From Pristionchus mayeri (Eukaryota; Nematoda; Chromadorea; Rhabditida; Neodiplogasteridae), in the NCBI GenBank assembly GCA_036245805.1, contig BTRK01000006.1:45965257-46029256 (forward strand): a DNA stretch of 64,000 nt. The letters run 5' to 3'. A model generated the notes under the pieces. That model made no database searches. It saw only the letters and a program-made list of their open reading frames with translations, and was not told the DNA's origin. The position numbers and the translations under genes are program-made. Numbering within the stretch: position 1 is the first letter of the stretch; each line of letters opens with the position of its first letter. Shown piece by piece: positions 8,104 to 21,008 of the stretch.

Positions 8104-8799
8104 GAAGATGATTTTGGCGCCATGCAAACACCGCATTGTTGCCCTCTGGACACCCTTGGTACCACTATTTCCCCTTACCCAAATCAATTGATATTCGGTG
8201 AGATGACACCCAGCGAAGCATAGATGGCACACAAAAAAATTCACAAAGATCCGAGGTGGTCTACCTAAGTAAAAATACTTGCGAAAATTTCGAAAAATGA
8301 GTGAAAATTTTGAAGCTAGAGCCTCGCTTTTGCGCTCAAATCGTTCCTCCTATGCCCAACTGCTCCCAAAAATGACCTTCTCATACCGTCAACTTTGAAC
8401 TGTGAGCTTTCGGAAGTTACATAACTTCGCGGCCTAGCCGCGAGACCCGCAGCCTTGCAGCCATAGTAGCGGCCTAGCCGCTACAGTAGCGGCCTAGCCG
8501 CCATAGTAGCGGCCTAGCCGCCAGAGCGGCGGCCTAGCCGCCAGAGCTGCAGCCTTGCAGCTATAGTGGCAGATCATCAACACACCTGCCGGATGATCCG
8601 TCCCATAGTGGTAGATCATCAACACACCTGACGGATGATCCGTCTACCATTCAACGGCACGCATCTTACAGTATTCTTGCACTGGCAATGTGTGAGCAGA
8701 ACTTCTGTCATTCACTACCTGAGCACTCTCTTAAATCCGGCGCTACTAGCGTGCATGCATAGTGGCCCTAATATAAGCAGGTGACAATACTCATCCCTC

Positions 8800-8904
8800 G
8801 TTCATTCCAAATGAACATATACTAAAATTGGAACAATACAGAGAAGATTAGCATGGCCCCTGCGCAAGGATGACACGCAAATTCGTGAAGCGTTCCAAAT
8901 TTTT
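8800..8904 (+). ncRNA. U6: U6 snRNA gene, unit 5
   Basis: Class A upstream; two 19-bp palindromes downstream. Confidence 0.97.
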
Positions 8905-9080
8905 GCACTGTTTGATCACTCGCGACTAATTCGACGTCTTGCCGGAATATTCGGCAGTAGCCGGAATATTCGGCAGTTGCCGAACTCCTCGTCATTGTTA
9001 TGAAAAAAAGCTGCAAAACATCATCTAATGCAGTTTAAAGATCAGAAGAATCCATAAGAGAGATCTGCAAAAAAGCAAAA

Positions 9081-9199
9081 TGCTTACAACACCCAGGATT
9101 CCCAAGCCGTCTCCGATCCAAGTACTAACTGGGCCCACCGTTGCTTAACTTGACAGATCGGACGGGATGTCGTGTTCTCAACGGGGTATGGTCGTAAGC
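9081..9199 (-). rRNA. 5S: 5S rRNA gene, unit 6
   Basis: Unit 6 spans 9027-10836 (1810 bp). Upstream spacer has the CACACAG form shared by units 1 and 6-10. Confidence 0.97.
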
Positions 9200-9790
9200 G
9201 AGGGCACACAGTGAACGAATCGGAGTATATTTTGGGGAAAAACGCGCTCATGTGGAGAAAGGAAAGGTGAATTCCGGGTCAATTCTTCATCCTTCTCGAG
9301 ATCAAAGAGCATCTCAAGCATGTAAGCAGGTTTCGTAAACCTGGCGAAACATACTAGGAAAATAGAAGACACATTTTTTGAAATGCGTTTTGAAAAACTA
9401 TGTCTTCTATGTTATAGAAGACTGTTCATTTCCGAGATCCGGAGGCTATGTCTTCTACGAAATAGAAGACTCATTTTTTGAAATGAATTTTGAGAAACTG
9501 TGTCTTCTACTTTTGAGCCTGGCGAAACATACTAGGAAAATAGAAGACATATTTTTCAAAATGTTTTTAAAAAATTTTTCTTGAAAGTGATCTGATAGAT
9601 CAAAGATCAGGCTGGACATGATAACAACATCATTTACACTGACTTATATATCGGGATAACTGAAAGAAGAAGAGAAAGACTCCGAGCCCATCTCTATCCA
9701 TGTTACACACATAGAGAGTGATATGAGAGATCAACGATCAATCTTTACATGATAACAACAGAATCTTGATACATTTATCATAGAACGTAA

Positions 9791-9894
9791 TTGTTGGCTC
9801 CGCCTAAGCAGAGCCTTTCCAAAATTTCGGTATAAAGGCCACGTCATTCAACGAGCCAGATCGAATCTTTACCTCAAACTTGGGTAATTAAACC
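9791..9894 (-). ncRNA. SL1: SL1 RNA gene, unit 6
   Basis: Canonical leader and Sm site. Private changes upstream at 9907 (G to A) and 10167 (C to T). Confidence 0.96.
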
Positions 9895-10590
9895 GAAGAT
9901 GATTTTAGCGCCATGCAAACACCGCATTGTTGCCCTCTGGACACCCTTGGTACCACTATTTCCCCTTACCCAAATCAATTGATATTCGGTGAGATGACAC
10001 CCAGCGAAGCATAGATGGCACACAAAAAAATTCACAAAGATCCGAGGTGGTCTACCTAAGTAAAAATACTTGCGAAAATTTCGAAAAATGAGTGAAAATT
10101 TTGAAGCTAGAGCCTCGCTTTTGCGCTCAAATCGTTCCTCCTATGCCCAACTGCTCCCAAAAATGATCTTCTCATACCGTCAACTTTGAACTGTGAGCTT
10201 TCGGAAGTTACATAACTTCGCGGCCTAGCCGCGAGACCCGCAGCCTTGCAGCCATAGTAGCGGCCTAGCCGCTACAGTAGCGGCCTAGCCGCCATAGTAG
10301 CGGCCTAGCCGCCAGAGCGGCGGCCTAGCCGCCAGAGCTGCAGCCTTGCAGCTATAGTGGCAGATCATCAACACACCTGCCGGATGATCCGTCCCATAGT
10401 GGTAGATCATCAACACACCTGACGGATGATCCGTCTACCATTCAACGGCACGCATCTTACAGTATTCTTGCACTGGCAATGTGTGAGCAGAACTTCTGTC
10501 ATTCACTACCTGAGCACTCTCTTAAATCCGGCGCTACTAGCGTGCATGCATAGTGGCCCTAATATAAGCAGGTGACAATACTCATCCCTC

Positions 10591-10695
10591 GTTCATTCCA
10601 AATGAACATATACTAAAATTGGAACAATACAGAGAAGATTAGCATGGCCCCTGCGCAAGGATGACACGCAAATTCGTGAAGCGTTCCAAATTTTT
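10591..10695 (+). ncRNA. U6: U6 snRNA gene, unit 6
   Basis: Class A upstream; three 19-bp palindromes downstream. Confidence 0.97.
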
Positions 10696-10890
10696 GCACT
10701 GTTTGATCACTCGCGACTAATTCGACGTCTTGCCGGAATATTCGGCAGTAGCCGGAATATTCGGCAGTTGCCGGAATATTCGGCAGTTGCCGAACTCCTC
10801 GTCATTGTTATGAAAAAAAGCTGCAAAACATCATCTAATGCAGTTTAAAGATCAGAAGAATCCATAAGAGAGATCTGCAAAAAAGCAAAA

Positions 10891-11009
10891 TGCTTACAAC
10901 ACCCAGGATTCCCAAGCCGTCTCCGATCCAAGTACTAACTGGGCCCACCGTTGCTTAACTTGACAGATCGGACGGGATGTCGTGTTCTCAACGGGGTATG
11001 GTCGTAAGC
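10891..11009 (-). rRNA. 5S: 5S rRNA gene, unit 7
   Basis: Unit 7 spans 10837-12646 (1810 bp). Confidence 0.97.
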
Positions 11010-11600
11010 GAGGGCACACAGTGAACGAATCGGAGTATATTTTGGGGAAAAACGCGCTCATGTGGAGAAAGGAAAGGTGAATTCCGGGTCAATTCTTCAT
11101 CCTTCTCGAGATCAAAGAGCATCTCAAGCATGTAAGCAGGTTTCGTAAACCTGGCGAAACATACTAGGAAAATAGAAGACACATTTTTTGAAATGCGTTT
11201 TGAAAAACTATGTCTTCTATGTTATAGAAGACTGTTCATTTCCGAGATCCGGAGGCTATGTCTTCTACGAAATAGAAGACTCATTTTTTGAAATGAATTT
11301 TGAGAAACTGTGTCTTCTACTTTTGAGCCTGGCGAAACATACTAGGAAAATAGAAGACATATTTTTCAAAATGTTTTTAAAAAATTTTTCTTGAAAGTGA
11401 TCTGATAGATCAAAGATCAGGCTGGACATGATAACAACATCATTTACACTGACTTATATATCGGGATAACTGAAAGAAGAATTGAAAGACTCCGAGCCCA
11501 TCTCTATCCATGTTACACACATAGAGAGTGATATGAGAGATCAACGATCAATCTTTACATGATAACAACAGAATCTTGATACATTTATCATAGAACGTAA

Positions 11601-11704
11601 TTGTTGGCTCCGCCTAAGCAGAGCCTTTAAAAAATTTCGGTATAAAGGCCACGTCATTCAACGAGCCAGATCGAATCTTTACCTCAAACTTGGGTAATTA
11701 AACC
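11601..11704 (-). ncRNA. SL1: SL1 RNA gene with altered Sm site, unit 7
   Basis: Canonical leader; Sm site AATTTTTT at 11636-11629. Confidence 0.9.
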
Positions 11705-12030
11705 GAAGATGATTTTGGCGCCATGCAAACACCGCATTGTTGCCCTCTGGACACCCTTGGTACCACTATTTCCCCTTACCCAAATCAATTGATATTCGGT
11801 GAGATGACACCCAGCGAAGCATAGATGGCACACAAAAAAATTCACAAAGATCCGAGGTGGTCTACCTAAGTAAAAATACTTGCGAAAATTTCGAAAAATG
11901 AGTGAAAATTTTGAAGCTAGAGCCTCGCTTTTGCGCTCAAATCGTTCCCCCTATGCCCAAATGCTCCCAAAAATGACCTTAACTCATACCGTCAACTTTG
12001 AACTGTGAGCTTTCGGAAGTTACATAACTT

Positions 12031-12205
12031 CGCGGCCTAGCCGCGAGACCCGCAGCCTTGCAGCCATAGTAGCGGCCTAGCCGCTACAGTAGCGGCCTAG
12101 CCGCCATGGTAGCGGCCTAGCCGCCATAGTAGCGGCCTAGCCGCCAGAGCGGCGGCCTAGCCGCCAGAGCGGCGGCCTAGCCGCCAGAGCTGCAGCCTTG
12201 CAGCT
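12031..12205. repeat. 20-bp dyad minisatellite, class B, unit 7
   Basis: Nine 15-nt motifs, seven with the intact core. Compared with class A it has one extra copy with spacer ATGGT and one extra G-C-flanked copy, and is followed by a single chimeric 42-bp hairpin at 12211-12249. Class B is in units 7-11, 21, 24, 30-34 and apparently 36. Confidence 0.9.
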
Positions 12206-12400
12206 ATAGTGGCAGATCATCAACACACCTGACGGATGATCCGTCTACCATTCAACGGCACGCATCTTACAGTATTCTTGCACTGGCAATGTGTGAGCAG
12301 AACTTCTGTCATTCACTACCTGAGCACTCTCTTAAATCCGGCGCTACTAGCGTGCATGCATAGTGGCCCTAATATAAGCAGGTGACAATACTCATCCCTC

Positions 12401-12505
12401 GTTCATTCCAAATGAACATATACTAAAATTGGAACAATACAGAGAAGATTAGCATGGCCCCTGCGCAAGGATGACACGCAAATTCGTGAAGCGTTCCAAA
12501 TTTTT
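12401..12505 (+). ncRNA. U6: U6 snRNA gene, unit 7
   Basis: Class B upstream; three 19-bp palindromes downstream. Confidence 0.97.
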
Positions 12506-12700
12506 GCACTGTTTGATCACTCGCGACTAATTCGACGTCTTGCCGGAATATTCGGCAGTAGCCGGAATATTCGGCAGTTGCCGGAATATTCGGCAGTTGC
12601 CGAACTCCTCGTCATTGTTATGAAAAAAAGCTGCAAAACATCATCTAATGCAGTTTAAAGATCAGAAGAATCCATAAGAGAGATCTGCAAAAAAGCAAAA

Positions 12701-12819
12701 TGCTTACAACACCCAGGATTCCCAAGCCGTCTCCGATCCAAGTACTAACTGGGCCCACCGTTGCTTAACTTGACAGATCGGACGGGATGTCGTGTTCTCA
12801 ACGGGGTATGGTCGTAAGC
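12701..12819 (-). rRNA. 5S: 5S rRNA gene, unit 8
   Basis: Unit 8 spans 12647-14456 (1810 bp); by eye the same as unit 7. Confidence 0.97.
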
Positions 12820-13410
12820 GAGGGCACACAGTGAACGAATCGGAGTATATTTTGGGGAAAAACGCGCTCATGTGGAGAAAGGAAAGGTGAATTCCGGGTC
12901 AATTCTTCATCCTTCTCGAGATCAAAGAGCATCTCAAGCATGTAAGCAGGTTTCGTAAACCTGGCGAAACATACTAGGAAAATAGAAGACACATTTTTTG
13001 AAATGCGTTTTGAAAAACTATGTCTTCTATGTTATAGAAGACTGTTCATTTCCGAGATCCGGAGGCTATGTCTTCTACGAAATAGAAGACTCATTTTTTG
13101 AAATGAATTTTGAGAAACTGTGTCTTCTACTTTTGAGCCTGGCGAAACATACTAGGAAAATAGAAGACATATTTTTCAAAATGTTTTTAAAAAATTTTTC
13201 TTGAAAGTGATCTGATAGATCAAAGATCAGGCTGGACATGATAACAACATCATTTACACTGACTTATATATCGGGATAACTGAAAGAAGAATTGAAAGAC
13301 TCCGAGCCCATCTCTATCCATGTTACACACATAGAGAGTGATATGAGAGATCAACGATCAATCTTTACATGATAACAACAGAATCTTGATACATTTATCA
13401 TAGAACGTAA

Positions 13411-13514
13411 TTGTTGGCTCCGCCTAAGCAGAGCCTTTAAAAAATTTCGGTATAAAGGCCACGTCATTCAACGAGCCAGATCGAATCTTTACCTCAAACT
13501 TGGGTAATTAAACC
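13411..13514 (-). ncRNA. SL1: SL1 RNA gene with altered Sm site, unit 8
   Basis: Sm site AATTTTTT at 13446-13439; leader canonical. Confidence 0.9.
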
Positions 13515-14210
13515 GAAGATGATTTTGGCGCCATGCAAACACCGCATTGTTGCCCTCTGGACACCCTTGGTACCACTATTTCCCCTTACCCAAATCAATT
13601 GATATTCGGTGAGATGACACCCAGCGAAGCATAGATGGCACACAAAAAAATTCACAAAGATCCGAGGTGGTCTACCTAAGTAAAAATACTTGCGAAAATT
13701 TCGAAAAATGAGTGAAAATTTTGAAGCTAGAGCCTCGCTTTTGCGCTCAAATCGTTCCCCCTATGCCCAAATGCTCCCAAAAATGACCTTAACTCATACC
13801 GTCAACTTTGAACTGTGAGCTTTCGGAAGTTACATAACTTCGCGGCCTAGCCGCGAGACCCGCAGCCTTGCAGCCATAGTAGCGGCCTAGCCGCTACAGT
13901 AGCGGCCTAGCCGCCATGGTAGCGGCCTAGCCGCCATAGTAGCGGCCTAGCCGCCAGAGCGGCGGCCTAGCCGCCAGAGCGGCGGCCTAGCCGCCAGAGC
14001 TGCAGCCTTGCAGCTATAGTGGCAGATCATCAACACACCTGACGGATGATCCGTCTACCATTCAACGGCACGCATCTTACAGTATTCTTGCACTGGCAAT
14101 GTGTGAGCAGAACTTCTGTCATTCACTACCTGAGCACTCTCTTAAATCCGGCGCTACTAGCGTGCATGCATAGTGGCCCTAATATAAGCAGGTGACAATA
14201 CTCATCCCTC

Positions 14211-14315
14211 GTTCATTCCAAATGAACATATACTAAAATTGGAACAATACAGAGAAGATTAGCATGGCCCCTGCGCAAGGATGACACGCAAATTCGTGAA
14301 GCGTTCCAAATTTTT
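14211..14315 (+). ncRNA. U6: U6 snRNA gene, unit 8
   Basis: Class B upstream; three 19-bp palindromes downstream. Confidence 0.97.
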
Positions 14316-14510
14316 GCACTGTTTGATCACTCGCGACTAATTCGACGTCTTGCCGGAATATTCGGCAGTAGCCGGAATATTCGGCAGTTGCCGGAATATT
14401 CGGCAGTTGCCGAACTCCTCGTCATTGTTATGAAAAAAAGCTGCAAAACATCATCTAATGCAGTTTAAAGATCAGAAGAATCCATAAGAGAGATCTGCAA
14501 AAAAGCAAAA

Positions 14511-14629
14511 TGCTTACAACACCCAGGATTCCCAAGCCGTCTCCGATCCAAGTACTAACTGGGCCCACCGTTGCTTAACTTGACAGATCGGACGGGATGT
14601 CGTGTTCTCAACGGGGTATGGTCGTAAGC
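14511..14629 (-). rRNA. 5S: 5S rRNA gene, unit 9
   Basis: Unit 9 spans 14457-16266 (1810 bp). Confidence 0.97.
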
Positions 14630-15220
14630 GAGGGCACACAGTGAACGAATCGGAGTATATTTTGGGGAAAAACGCGCTCATGTGGAGAAAGGAAAGGTGA
14701 ATTCCGGGTCAATTCTTCATCCTTCTCGAGATCAAAGAGCATCTCAAGCATGTAAGCAGGTTTCGTAAACCTGGCGAAACATACTAGGAAAATAGAAGAC
14801 ACATTTTTTGAAATGCGTTTTGAAAAACTATGTCTTCTATGTTATAGAAGACTGTTCATTTCCGAGATCCGGAGGCTATGTCTTCTACGAAATAGAAGAC
14901 TCATTTTTTGAAATGAATTTTGAGAAACTGTGTCTTCTACTTTTGAGCCTGGCGAAACATACTAGGAAAATAGAAGACATATTTTTCAAAATGTTTTTAA
15001 AAAATTTTTCTTGAAAGTGATCTGATAGATCAAAGATCAGGCTGGACATGATAACAACATCATTTACACTGACTTATATATCGGGATAACTGAAAGAAGA
15101 ATTGAAAGACTCCGAGCCCATCTCTATCCATGTTACACACATAGAGAGTGATATGAGAGATCAACGATCAATCTTTACATGATAACAACAGAATCTTGAT
15201 ACATTTATCATAGAACGTAA

Positions 15221-15324
15221 TTGTTGGCTCCGCCTAAGCAGAGCCTTTAAAAAATTTCGGTATAAAGGCCACGTCATTCAACGAGCCAGATCGAATCTTT
15301 ACCTCAAACTTGGGTAATTAAACC
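15221..15324 (-). ncRNA. SL1: SL1 RNA gene with altered Sm site, unit 9
   Basis: Sm site AATTTTTT at 15256-15249; leader canonical. Confidence 0.9.
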
Positions 15325-16020
15325 GAAGATGATTTTGGCGCCATGCAAACACCGCATTGTTGCCCTCTGGACACCCTTGGTACCACTATTTCCCCTTACC
15401 CAAATCAATTGATATTCGGTGAGATGACACCCAGCGAAGCATAGATGGCACACAAAAAAATTCACAAAGATCCGAGGTGGTCTACCTAAGTAAAAATACT
15501 TGCGAAAATTTCGAAAAATGAGTGAAAATTTTGAAGCTAGAGCCTCGCTTTTGCGCTCAAATCGTTCCCCCTATGCCCAAATGCTCCCAAAAATGACCTT
15601 AACTCATACCGTCAACTTTGAACTGTGAGCTTTCGGAAGTTACATAACTTCGCGGCCTAGCCGCGAGACCCGCAGCCTTGCAGCCATAGTAGCGGCCTAG
15701 CCGCTACAGTAGCGGCCTAGCCGCCATGGTAGCGGCCTAGCCGCCATAGTAGCGGCCTAGCCGCCAGAGCGGCGGCCTAGCCGCCAGAGCGGCGGCCTAG
15801 CCGCCAGAGCTGCAGCCTTGCAGCTATAGTGGCAGATCATCAACACACCTGACGGATGATCCGTCTACCATTCAACGGCACGCATCTTACAGTATTCTTG
15901 CACTGGCAATGTGTGAGCAGAACTTCTGTCATTCACTACCTGAGCACTCTCTTAAATCCGGCGCTACTAGCGTGCATGCATAGTGGCCCTAATATAAGCA
16001 GGTGACAATACTCATCCCTC

Positions 16021-16125
16021 GTTCATTCCAAATGAACATATACTAAAATTGGAACAATACAGAGAAGATTAGCATGGCCCCTGCGCAAGGATGACACGCA
16101 AATTCGTGAAGCGTTCCAAATTTTT
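16021..16125 (+). ncRNA. U6: U6 snRNA gene, unit 9
   Basis: Class B upstream; three 19-bp palindromes downstream. Confidence 0.97.
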
Positions 16126-16320
16126 GCACTGTTTGATCACTCGCGACTAATTCGACGTCTTGCCGGAATATTCGGCAGTAGCCGGAATATTCGGCAGTTG
16201 CCGGAATATTCGGCAGTTGCCGAACTCCTCGTCATTGTTATGAAAAAAAGCTGCAAAACATCATCTAATGCAGTTTAAAGATCAGAAGAATCCATAAGAG
16301 AGATCTGCAAAAAAGCAAAA

Positions 16321-16439
16321 TGCTTACAACACCCAGGATTCCCAAGCCGTCTCCGATCCAAGTACTAACTGGGCCCACCGTTGCTTAACTTGACAGATCG
16401 GACGGGATGTCGTGTTCTCAACGGGGTATGGTCGTAAGC
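16321..16439 (-). rRNA. 5S: 5S rRNA gene, unit 10
   Basis: Unit 10 spans 16267-18038 (1772 bp). Confidence 0.97.
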
Positions 16440-17030
16440 GAGGGCACACAGTGAACGAATCGGAGTATATTTTGGGGAAAAACGCGCTCATGTGGAGAAA
16501 GGAAAGGTGAATTCCGGGTCAATTCTTCATCCTTCTCGAGATCAAAGAGCATCTCAAGCATGTAAGCAGGTTTCGTAAACCTGGCGAAACATACTAGGAA
16601 AATAGAAGACACATTTTTTGAAATGCGTTTTGAAAAACTATGTCTTCTATGTTATAGAAGACTGTTCATTTCCGAGATCCGGAGGCTATGTCTTCTACGA
16701 AATAGAAGACTCATTTTTTGAAATGAATTTTGAGAAACTGTGTCTTCTACTTTTGAGCCTGGCGAAACATACTAGGAAAATAGAAGACATATTTTTCAAA
16801 ATGTTTTTAAAAAATTTTTCTTGAAAGTGATCTGATAGATCAAAGATCAGGCTGGACATGATAACAACATCATTTACACTGACTTATATATCGGGATAAC
16901 TGAAAGAAGAATTGAAAGACTCCGAGCCCATCTCTATCCATGTTACACACATAGAGAGTGATATGAGAGATCAACGATCAATCTTTACATGATAACAACA
17001 GAATCTTGATACATTTATCATAGAACGTAA

Positions 17031-17134
17031 TTGTTGGCTCCGCCTAAGCAGAGCCTTTAAAAAATTTCGGTATAAAGGCCACGTCATTCAACGAGCCAGA
17101 TCGAATCTTTACCTCAAACTTGGGTAATTAAACC
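17031..17134 (-). ncRNA. SL1: SL1 RNA gene with altered Sm site, unit 10
   Basis: Sm site AATTTTTT at 17066-17059; leader canonical. Confidence 0.9.
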
Positions 17135-17830
17135 GAAGATGATTTTGGCGCCATGCAAACACCGCATTGTTGCCCTCTGGACACCCTTGGTACCACTATT
17201 TCCCCTTACCCAAATCAATTGATATTCGGTGAGATGACACCCAGCGAAGCATAGATGGCACACAAAAAAATTCACAAAGATCCGAGGTGGTCTACCTAAG
17301 TAAAAATACTTGCGAAAATTTCGAAAAATGAGTGAAAATTTTGAAGCTAGAGCCTCGCTTTTGCGCTCAAATCGTTCCCCCTATGCCCAAATGCTCCCAA
17401 AAATGACCTTAACTCATACCGTCAACTTTGAACTGTGAGCTTTCGGAAGTTACATAACTTCGCGGCCTAGCCGCGAGACCCGCAGCCTTGCAGCCATAGT
17501 AGCGGCCTAGCCGCTACAGTAGCGGCCTAGCCGCCATGGTAGCGGCCTAGCCGCCATAGTAGCGGCCTAGCCGCCAGAGCGGCGGCCTAGCCGCCAGAGC
17601 GGCGGCCTAGCCGCCAGAGCTGCAGCCTTGCAGCTATAGTGGCAGATCATCAACACACCTGACGGATGATCCGTCTACCATTCAACGGCACGCATCTTAC
17701 AGTATTCTTGCACTGGCAATGTGTGAGCAGAACTTCTGTCATTCACTACCTGAGCACTCTCTTAAATCCGGCGCTACTAGCGTGCATGCATAGTGGCCCT
17801 AATATAAGCAGGTGACAATACTCATCCCTC

Positions 17831-17935
17831 GTTCATTCCAAATGAACATATACTAAAATTGGAACAATACAGAGAAGATTAGCATGGCCCCTGCGCAAGG
17901 ATGACACGCAAATTCGTGAAGCGTTCCAAATTTTT
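17831..17935 (+). ncRNA. U6: U6 snRNA gene, unit 10
   Basis: Class B upstream; only one 19-bp palindrome downstream (17972-17990). Confidence 0.97.
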
Positions 17936-18092
17936 GCACTGTTTGATCACTCGCGACTAATTCGACGTCTTGCCGGAATATTCGGCAGTTGCCGAACTCC
18001 TCGTCATTGTTATGAAAAAAAGCTGCAAAACATCATCTAATGCAGTTTAAAGATCAGAAGAATCCATAAGAGAGATCTGCAAAAAAGCAAAA

Positions 18093-18211
18093 TGCTTACA
18101 ACACCCAGGATTCCCAAGCCGTCTCCGATCCAAGTACTAACTGGGCCCACCGTTGCTTAACTTGACAGATCGGACGGGATGTCGTGTTCTCAACGGGGTA
18201 TGGTCGTAAGC
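18093..18211 (-). rRNA. 5S: 5S rRNA gene, unit 11
   Basis: Unit 11 spans 18039-19812 (1774 bp). Upstream spacer returns to the CACATAG form. Confidence 0.97.
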
Positions 18212-18804
18212 GAGGGCACATAGTGAACGAATCGGAGTATATTTTGGGGAAAAACGCGCTCATGTGGAGAAAGGAAAGGTGAATTCCGGGTCAATTCTTC
18301 ATCCTTCTCGAGATCAAAGAGCATCTCAAGCATGTAAGCAGGTTTCGTAAACCTGGCGAAACATACTAGGAAAATAGAAGACACATTTTTTGAAATGCGT
18401 TTTGAAAAACTATGTCTTCTATGTTATAGAAGACTGTTCATTTCCGAGATCCGGAGGCTATGTCTTCTACGAAATAGAAGACTCATTTTTTGAAATGAAT
18501 TTTGAGAAACTGTGTCTTCTACTTTTGAGCCTGGCGAAACATACTAGGAAAATAGAAGACATATTTTTCAAAATCTGTTTTTAAAAAATTTTTCTTGAAA
18601 GTGATCTGATAGATCAAAGATCAGGCTGGACATGATAACAACATCATTTACACTGACTTATATATCGGGATAACTGAAAGAAGAATTGAAAGACTCCGAG
18701 CCCATCTCTATCCATGTTACACACATAGAGAGTGATATGAGAGATCAACGATCAATCTTTACATGATAACAACAGAATCTTGATACATTTATCATAGAAC
18801 GTAA

Positions 18805-18908
18805 TTGTTGGCTCCGCCTAAGCAGAGCCTTTAAAAAATTTCGGTATAAAGGCCACGTCATTCAACGAGCCAGATCGAATCTTTACCTCAAACTTGGGTA
18901 ATTAAACC
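18805..18908 (-). ncRNA. SL1: SL1 RNA gene with altered Sm site, unit 11
   Basis: Sm site AATTTTTT at 18840-18833; last copy of this group in the window. Confidence 0.9.
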
Positions 18909-19604
18909 GAAGATGATTTTGGCGCCATGCAAACACCGCATTGTTGCCCTCTGGACACCCTTGGTACCACTATTTCCCCTTACCCAAATCAATTGATATT
19001 CGGTGAGATGACACCCAGCGAAGCATAGATGGCACACAAAAAAATTCACAAAGATCCGAGGTGGTCTACCTAAGTAAAAATACTTGCGAAAATTTCGAAA
19101 AATGAGTGAAAATTTTGAAGCTAGAGCCTCGCTTTTGCGCTCAAATCGTTCCCCCTATGCCCAAATGCTCCCAAAAATGACCTTAACTCATACCGTCAAC
19201 TTTGAACTGTGAGCTTTCGGAAGTTACATAACTTCGCGGCCTAGCCGCGAGACCCGCAGCCTTGCAGCCATAGTAGCGGCCTAGCCGCTACAGTAGCGGC
19301 CTAGCCGCCATGGTAGCGGCCTAGCCGCCATAGTAGCGGCCTAGCCGCCAGAGCGGCGGCCTAGCCGCCAGAGCGGCGGCCTAGCCGCCAGAGCTGCAGC
19401 CTTGCAGCTATAGTGGCAGATCATCAACACACCTGACGGATGATCCGTCTACCATTCAACGGCACGCATCTTACAGTATTCTTGCACTGGCAATGTGTGA
19501 GCAGAACTTCTGTCATTCACTACCTGAGCACTCTCTTAAATCCGGCGCTACTAGCGTGCATGCATAGTGGCCCTAATATAAGCAGGTGACAATACTCATC
19601 CCTC

Positions 19605-19709
19605 GTTCATTCCAAATGAACATATACTAAAATTGGAACAATACAGAGAAGATTAGCATGGCCCCTGCGCAAGGATGACACGCAAATTCGTGAAGCGTTC
19701 CAAATTTTT
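19605..19709 (+). ncRNA. U6: U6 snRNA gene, unit 11
   Basis: Class B upstream; one 19-bp palindrome downstream. Confidence 0.97.
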
Positions 19710-19866
19710 GCACTGTTTGATCACTCGCGACTAATTCGACGTCTTGCCGGAATATTCGGCAGTTGCCGAACTCCTCGTCATTGTTATGAAAAAAAGCTGC
19801 AAAACATCATCTAATGCAGTTTAAAGATCAGAAGAATCCATAAGAGAGATCTGCAAAAAAGCAAAA

Positions 19867-19985
19867 TGCTTACAACACCCAGGATTCCCAAGCCGTCTCC
19901 GATCCAAGTACTAACTGGGCCCACCGTTGCTTAACTTGACAGATCGGACGGGATGTCGTGTTCTCAACGGGGTATGGTCGTAAGC
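19867..19985 (-). rRNA. 5S: 5S rRNA gene, unit 12
   Basis: Unit 12 spans 19813-21585 (1773 bp). Confidence 0.97.
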
Positions 19986-20578
19986 GAGGGCACATAGTGA
20001 ACGAATCGGAGTATATTTTGGGGAAAAACGCGCTCATGTGGAGAAAGGAAAGGTGAATTCCGGGTCAATTCTTCATCCTTCTCGAGATCAAAGAGCATCT
20101 CAAGCATGTAAGCAGGTTTCGTAAACCTGGCGAAACATACTAGGAAAATAGAAGACACATTTTTTGAAATGCGTTTTGAAAAACTATGTCTTCTATGTTA
20201 TAGAAGACTGTTCATTTCCGAGATCCGGAGGCTATGTCTTCTACGAAATAGAAGACTCATTTTTTGAAATGAATTTTGAGAAACTGTGTCTTCTACTTTT
20301 GAGCCTGGCGAAACATACTAGGAAAATAGAAGACATATTTTTCAAAATCTGTTTTTAAAAAATTTTTCTTGAAAGTGATCTGATAGATCAAAGATCAGGC
20401 TGGACATGATAACAACATCATTTACACTGACTTATATATCGGGATAACTGAAAGAAGAAGAGAAAGACTCCGAGCCCATCTCTATCCATGTTACACACAT
20501 AGAGAGTGATATGAGAGATCAACGATCAATCTTTACATGATAACAACAGAATCTTGATACATTTATCATAGAACGTAA

Positions 20579-20682
20579 TTGTTGGCTCCGCCTAAGCAGA
20601 GCCTTTCCAAAATTTCGGTATAAAGGCCACGTCATTCAACGAGCCAGATCGAATCTTTACCTCAAACTTGGGTAATTAGACC
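20579..20682 (-). ncRNA. SL1: SL1 RNA gene with leader variant T4C, unit 12
   Basis: The leader begins GGTCTAATTACCC instead of GGTTTAATTACCC: C at leader position 4 (base 20679). Donor, Sm site and 3' hairpin are canonical, so the RNA may be made and would mark its mRNAs with a distinct leader. Confidence 0.92.
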
Positions 20683-21008
20683 GAAGATGATTTTGGCGCC
20701 ATGCAAACACCGCATTGTTGCCCTCTGGACACCCTTGGTACCACTATTTCCCCTTACCCAAATCAATTGATATTCGGTGAGATGACACCCAGCGAAGCAT
20801 AGATGGCACACAAAAAAATTCACAAAGATCCGAGGTGGTCTACCTAAGTAAAAATACTTGCGAAAATTTCGAAAAATGAGTGAAAATTTTGAAGCTAGAG
20901 CCTCGCTTTTGCGCTCAAATCGTTCCCCCTATGCCCAAATGCTCCCAAAAATGACCTTAACTCATACCGTCAACTTTGAACTGTGAGCTTTCGGAAGTTA
21001 CATAACTT

